A stretch of 64,000 bases of DNA from Duganella aquatilis. Lineage in GTDB: Bacteria > Pseudomonadota > Gammaproteobacteria > Burkholderiales > Burkholderiaceae_D. The stretch lies in the NCBI RefSeq assembly GCF_009674565.1, contig NZ_WKJL01000025.1:1-64000 (forward strand), in the 5' to 3' direction. Of this stretch, positions 61,888-64,000 are shown piece after piece. The notes below the pieces were generated by a model. That model did no database searches. It saw only the letters and a program-made list of their open reading frames with translations, and was not told where the DNA came from. Within the stretch, counting starts at the first letter, position 1; every line of letters starts with the position of its first letter. Both the position numbers and the translations under genes were made by a program.

Positions 61888-62559
61888 CTACTTACGGTGA
61901 CTCCGTCGTCGGCGTATCTGATCCTGGTAGCGACGCTCCCCTGCTTTCTTCAGGATAAACGAAAGACGTTGCAACTCTGTACTTCCGGCGCGAACTGAAA
62001 TAGCACCGATCGCAAAACCAACCAACGATGAATACATACCTATCGCCACCCAGGATGATATGGGTGCCTTGCCCACAAGTTCAACGCTCAGCAGTATGAC
62101 AGTAGGGACGATGATGGCCATGAACCGTAGTACATCCAGCCATTTATCTCGCATAGATAATTGCGCATCAAGATCCTGATGTCGCGTCAATAAAACTGAA
62201 GCTGGAACTCTCCCCATATCCTTCATGAACTGGAATTCGACATCAGCCTCCGAATCCATTTTTACAGCCATATTCTTTGCGGGATCCTTAAAGATCCCAA
62301 AATCTTTAACGGTATCCAAAATCGCAATTGCAAAAGTGGCAGCAATAGCGATGGCTAGAAAACCCAATGCAGTCCATCTCAATGCATCGCCTTCGAACCA
62401 TTTCAGGTAAAGAGGCCCTGCACAAGCCAGGGCAGCAAATAAACTGACCACCCCAGTCCATAGAGATACCCGTATCCATCTGTCCAAAGTTACGATTTTT
62501 TTCGGCACCTTGAGCATGTCCAATAAATTACTGGTGGCTGGTAAATAGCGGTATGTCAT
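61888..62559 (-). CDS. Orphan four-TM protein of lower GC content
   Basis: A 223-residue predicted inner membrane protein. Hydrophobic segments lie at about residues 32-52, 63-84, 148-166 and 172-192, with a charged cytoplasmic or periplasmic loop of about 60 residues (KDFGIFKDPAKNMAVKMDSEADVEF and on) between the second and third, and a very basic tail (RRRRSHRK). The SD GAAGGAGG is strong, supporting ATG 62559. GC is visibly lower than in neighbours, and it sits beside an antitoxin remnant, so horizontal acquisition is likely. No family recognised. Confidence 0.7.
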   Translation of the reverse strand: MTYRYLPATSNLLDMLKVPKKIVTLDRWIRVSLWTGVVSLFAALACAGPLYLKWFEGDALRWTALGFLAIAIAATFAIAILDTVKDFGIFKDPAKNMAVKMDSEADVEFQFMKDMGRVPASVLLTRHQDLDAQLSMRDKWLDVLRFMAIIVPTVILLSVELVGKAPISSWVAIGMYSSLVGFAIGAISVRAGSTELQRLSFILKKAGERRYQDQIRRRRSHRK

Positions 62560-62735
62560 TTTGGCCTCCTTCAAATAAAACCCAGTCTAGCTATCCAATA
62601 TCCATCACGTATTGAGATGAGGCAGTATCAAATCTCGGAGAAAGAGTAGGTAATTCGAGAGGAAGAGCCCACTTGCAGCCTGAATTATTGCTTGCTACCG
62701 CCGCGTCGATACGTCTTGATCAACCGTTACGGTAC

Positions 62736-63242
62736 TCAGGACGTAAATAGCTGCCGCCAAAGTTCGAGCTTGGCTTCGAACGATAAGGAAGCGTGCGCAG
62801 GCGAGGTGGATGGCAGCACCACCGTGCGGTAGCCGGCGGCGGCAAACTGCGGGGCAAACTTGCCGGAGGTTTGGCCGTTGAAGCCCACCGTTTCCAGCAA
62901 CGGGCACAGGTCGCGCAGGCGGGCGAAGTCGTTAGCGGCGGGCTTGCGGATCGCGGAATCCAGGCTGCCCTCGCGCTCGCACGCGCCCAGCACATCCCAC
63001 AGGCCGAAGCCGTGCGTCAGCAGGCGCGGCAGGCGTTCGGTATACGGCAACGCAGCAAGCGGCTCGCCCGTCAGCGCCGACAAAATCGGCCACAGAAGAT
63101 TGCGTGGATGTGCATAGTATTGCTGCGCAGCCAGCGAGGCCGCGCCGGGGAAACTACCCAGTATCAAGATGCGGGTCTGTGCGTCGAGCACCGGCGCCAG
63201 GCCGGTCAGCGCGGTGGTGGAAGAGGAAACATCGGCAACCAT
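62736..63242 (-). CDS. DNA-deoxyinosine (hypoxanthine) glycosylase, UDG superfamily
   Basis: A 168-residue UDG-superfamily glycosylase of the hypoxanthine/deoxyinosine type. LILGSFPGAASLAAQQYYAHPRNLLWPIL near residues 25-53 is the characteristic active-site motif, and FNGQTSGKFAP with LPSTSPAHASLSFEAKLELW are the later family motifs. ATG 63242 gives the compact domain; the longer frame upstream has no family-like sequence. It removes deaminated adenine, and possibly uracil, from DNA. The 161-bp gap before it is AT-rich and gene-free. Confidence 0.87.
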   Translation of the reverse strand: MVADVSSSTTALTGLAPVLDAQTRILILGSFPGAASLAAQQYYAHPRNLLWPILSALTGEPLAALPYTERLPRLLTHGFGLWDVLGACEREGSLDSAIRKPAANDFARLRDLCPLLETVGFNGQTSGKFAPQFAAAGYRTVVLPSTSPAHASLSFEAKLELWRQLFTS

Positions 63243-63337
63243 GCGGCATTGTAGCGGATGCTCGACAGCGCTGCGTTCAGGTGTAGAATTTGCTGGCGGC
63301 ATAGACCGCGCCATAACAATCATTGCAGGAGACAACA

Positions 63338-63775
63338 ATGCCGCAAAACCGTACGATCGATACCTTGCTGGCCAAGTACAGCGAAAGCCATCTCAACCAC
63401 ACCAACGAACTGATCCACTTTGTCTGCGTGCCGGTCATCGTGTTCACGCTGCTGGGGATGTTGTGGGCGCTGCATCCGCTGGTGGCGCTGGGACTGGCCG
63501 CAGCCTCGATGCTGTACTACTTCCGCCTGTCGAAGCCGTTCGCGGTGGGCATGCTGCTGATGGCGGCGCTGATGCTGGCGATCCTGGCGGCGCTGCCGCC
63601 GCAGACCGTGCTGCCGCTGTCGATCGCGATTTTCGTGCTGGCGTGGATCGGCCAGTTCATCGGCCACAAGATCGAAGGCAAGAAGCCCTCGTTTTTTGAA
63701 GACCTGCGCTTCCTGCTGATCGGCCCGCTGTTCGTGCTGAGCTTCCTGTACCGCCGGCTGCACCTGGCCTACTAA
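63338..63775 (+). CDS. Mpo1-like (DUF962) membrane protein
   Basis: A 145-residue integral membrane protein of the DUF962/Mpo1-like family, whose yeast member is an Fe(II)-dependent 2-hydroxy-fatty-acid dioxygenase. SESHLNHTNELIHFVCVPVIVF holds the first conserved His set, and GHKIEGKKPSFFEDLRFLLIGP the second, which forms the family signature. About four TM helices. GGAG precedes ATG 63338. Enzyme activity in bacteria is not established from sequence. Confidence 0.88.
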   Translation: MPQNRTIDTLLAKYSESHLNHTNELIHFVCVPVIVFTLLGMLWALHPLVALGLAAASMLYYFRLSKPFAVGMLLMAALMLAILAALPPQTVLPLSIAIFVLAWIGQFIGHKIEGKKPSFFEDLRFLLIGPLFVLSFLYRRLHLAY

Positions 63776-63786
63776 GCCAACGCAAG

Positions 63787-63921
63787 TCAGCGCAGCAGCG
63801 CGTAGAACATGGCGGTGGCGGCGCCCTGCACGCCATCATCGGCCAGCATCAACACCAGCGCGGTGCTCAGGGCGACATAGCCCAGCAGCGTGACGACCTT
63901 GATTTGCAGCGCGGTGCTCAT
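63787..63921 (-). CDS. Small membrane protein (44 residues)
   Basis: A 44-residue single-TM protein: MSTALQIKVVTLLGYVALST, then ALVLMLADDGVQGAATAMFY and ALLR. A strong SD, GGAGGG, precedes the ATG by 5 bases and the stop is 11 bases from the convergent DUF962-like stop. No family is recognised. Its promoter would lie in 63922-64000, where a TATACT-like sequence is seen near 63961 but nothing firm. Confidence 0.6.
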   Translation of the reverse strand: MSTALQIKVVTLLGYVALSTALVLMLADDGVQGAATAMFYALLR

Positions 63922-64000
63922 GGCGCCCTCCGGTTGGCGATGAATTGGGTGTGATTTCACTATACTTGGTCTTTAGACAAACACTCTTGAATTTACACGC

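Overview
The window is GC-rich chromosomal DNA that reads like a member of the Oxalobacteraceae (Massilia/Duganella/Rugamonas type, Betaproteobacteria). This rests on the gene repertoire: a Gly/Asp-rich N-terminal extension on ParC, DarP-Mog neighbours, a DUF2863-type protein, a 2-hydroxy-fatty-acid dioxygenase-like protein, many secreted peptidases and two chemoreceptors. Species-level placement is inference. Coding density is very high, with no rRNA, tRNA, CRISPR array or complete insertion sequence seen. No gene-free gap exceeds about 300 bases.

Layout. 1-2.4 kb: 3' part of parC, closed by paired hairpins. 2.5-12.7 kb: a Lys/Ala-rich secreted protein, an M64 peptidase, two tandem secreted cyanophycinase-like (S51) hydrolases, a TonB-dependent receptor and, divergently, an AstE/AspA-like zinc hydrolase translationally coupled to a YfcC-type permease. 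This looks like a locus for scavenging a cyanophycin-like or other beta-aspartyl polymer. 12.7-23.1 kb: a GNAT, argH, an M4 metallopeptidase, a PHP-domain lipoprotein, an M24 peptidase, a TPR-glycosyltransferase and two small lipoproteins. 23.2-36.1 kb: a phenylacetate catabolic cluster transcribed leftward (paaABCDEGHIKJYZ) with divergent repressor gene paaX; paaF is not in it.

36.2-45.1 kb: a cytosolic-type M14 carboxypeptidase, an alpha/beta-hydrolase lipoprotein whose Shine-Dalgarno lies in a strong hairpin, a 31-codon basic ORF, pmbA, darP-mog-esterase, an AhpD-like protein, an SDR and a class III aminotransferase. 45.3-53.7 kb: two methyl-accepting chemotaxis proteins (the second follows a stand-alone periplasmic Cache protein) flank a leftward operon of a KamA-like radical SAM aminomutase, an MFS transporter, a prolyl-4-hydroxylase-like oxygenase and an FAH-family enzyme. 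53.6-61.7 kb: an alkyladenine glycosylase overlapping the chemoreceptor antisense, an HDOD protein, a DUF2863 protein, a TPR lipoprotein, a large BACON/beta-propeller lipoprotein, a lone Rossmann protein and a GNAT. 61.7-62.7 kb: a lower-GC islet with a frameshifted HigA-like antitoxin remnant and a four-TM orphan protein. The window ends with a deoxyinosine glycosylase, an Mpo1-like protein and a 44-residue membrane protein.

The most interesting candidates are the cyanophycinase/TonB receptor locus with terminator-like hairpins between its genes, the KamA operon (both lysine-specifying aspartates appear replaced by Arg and Ser, suggesting a non-lysine substrate), and the SD-sequestering leader at 37.4 kb.
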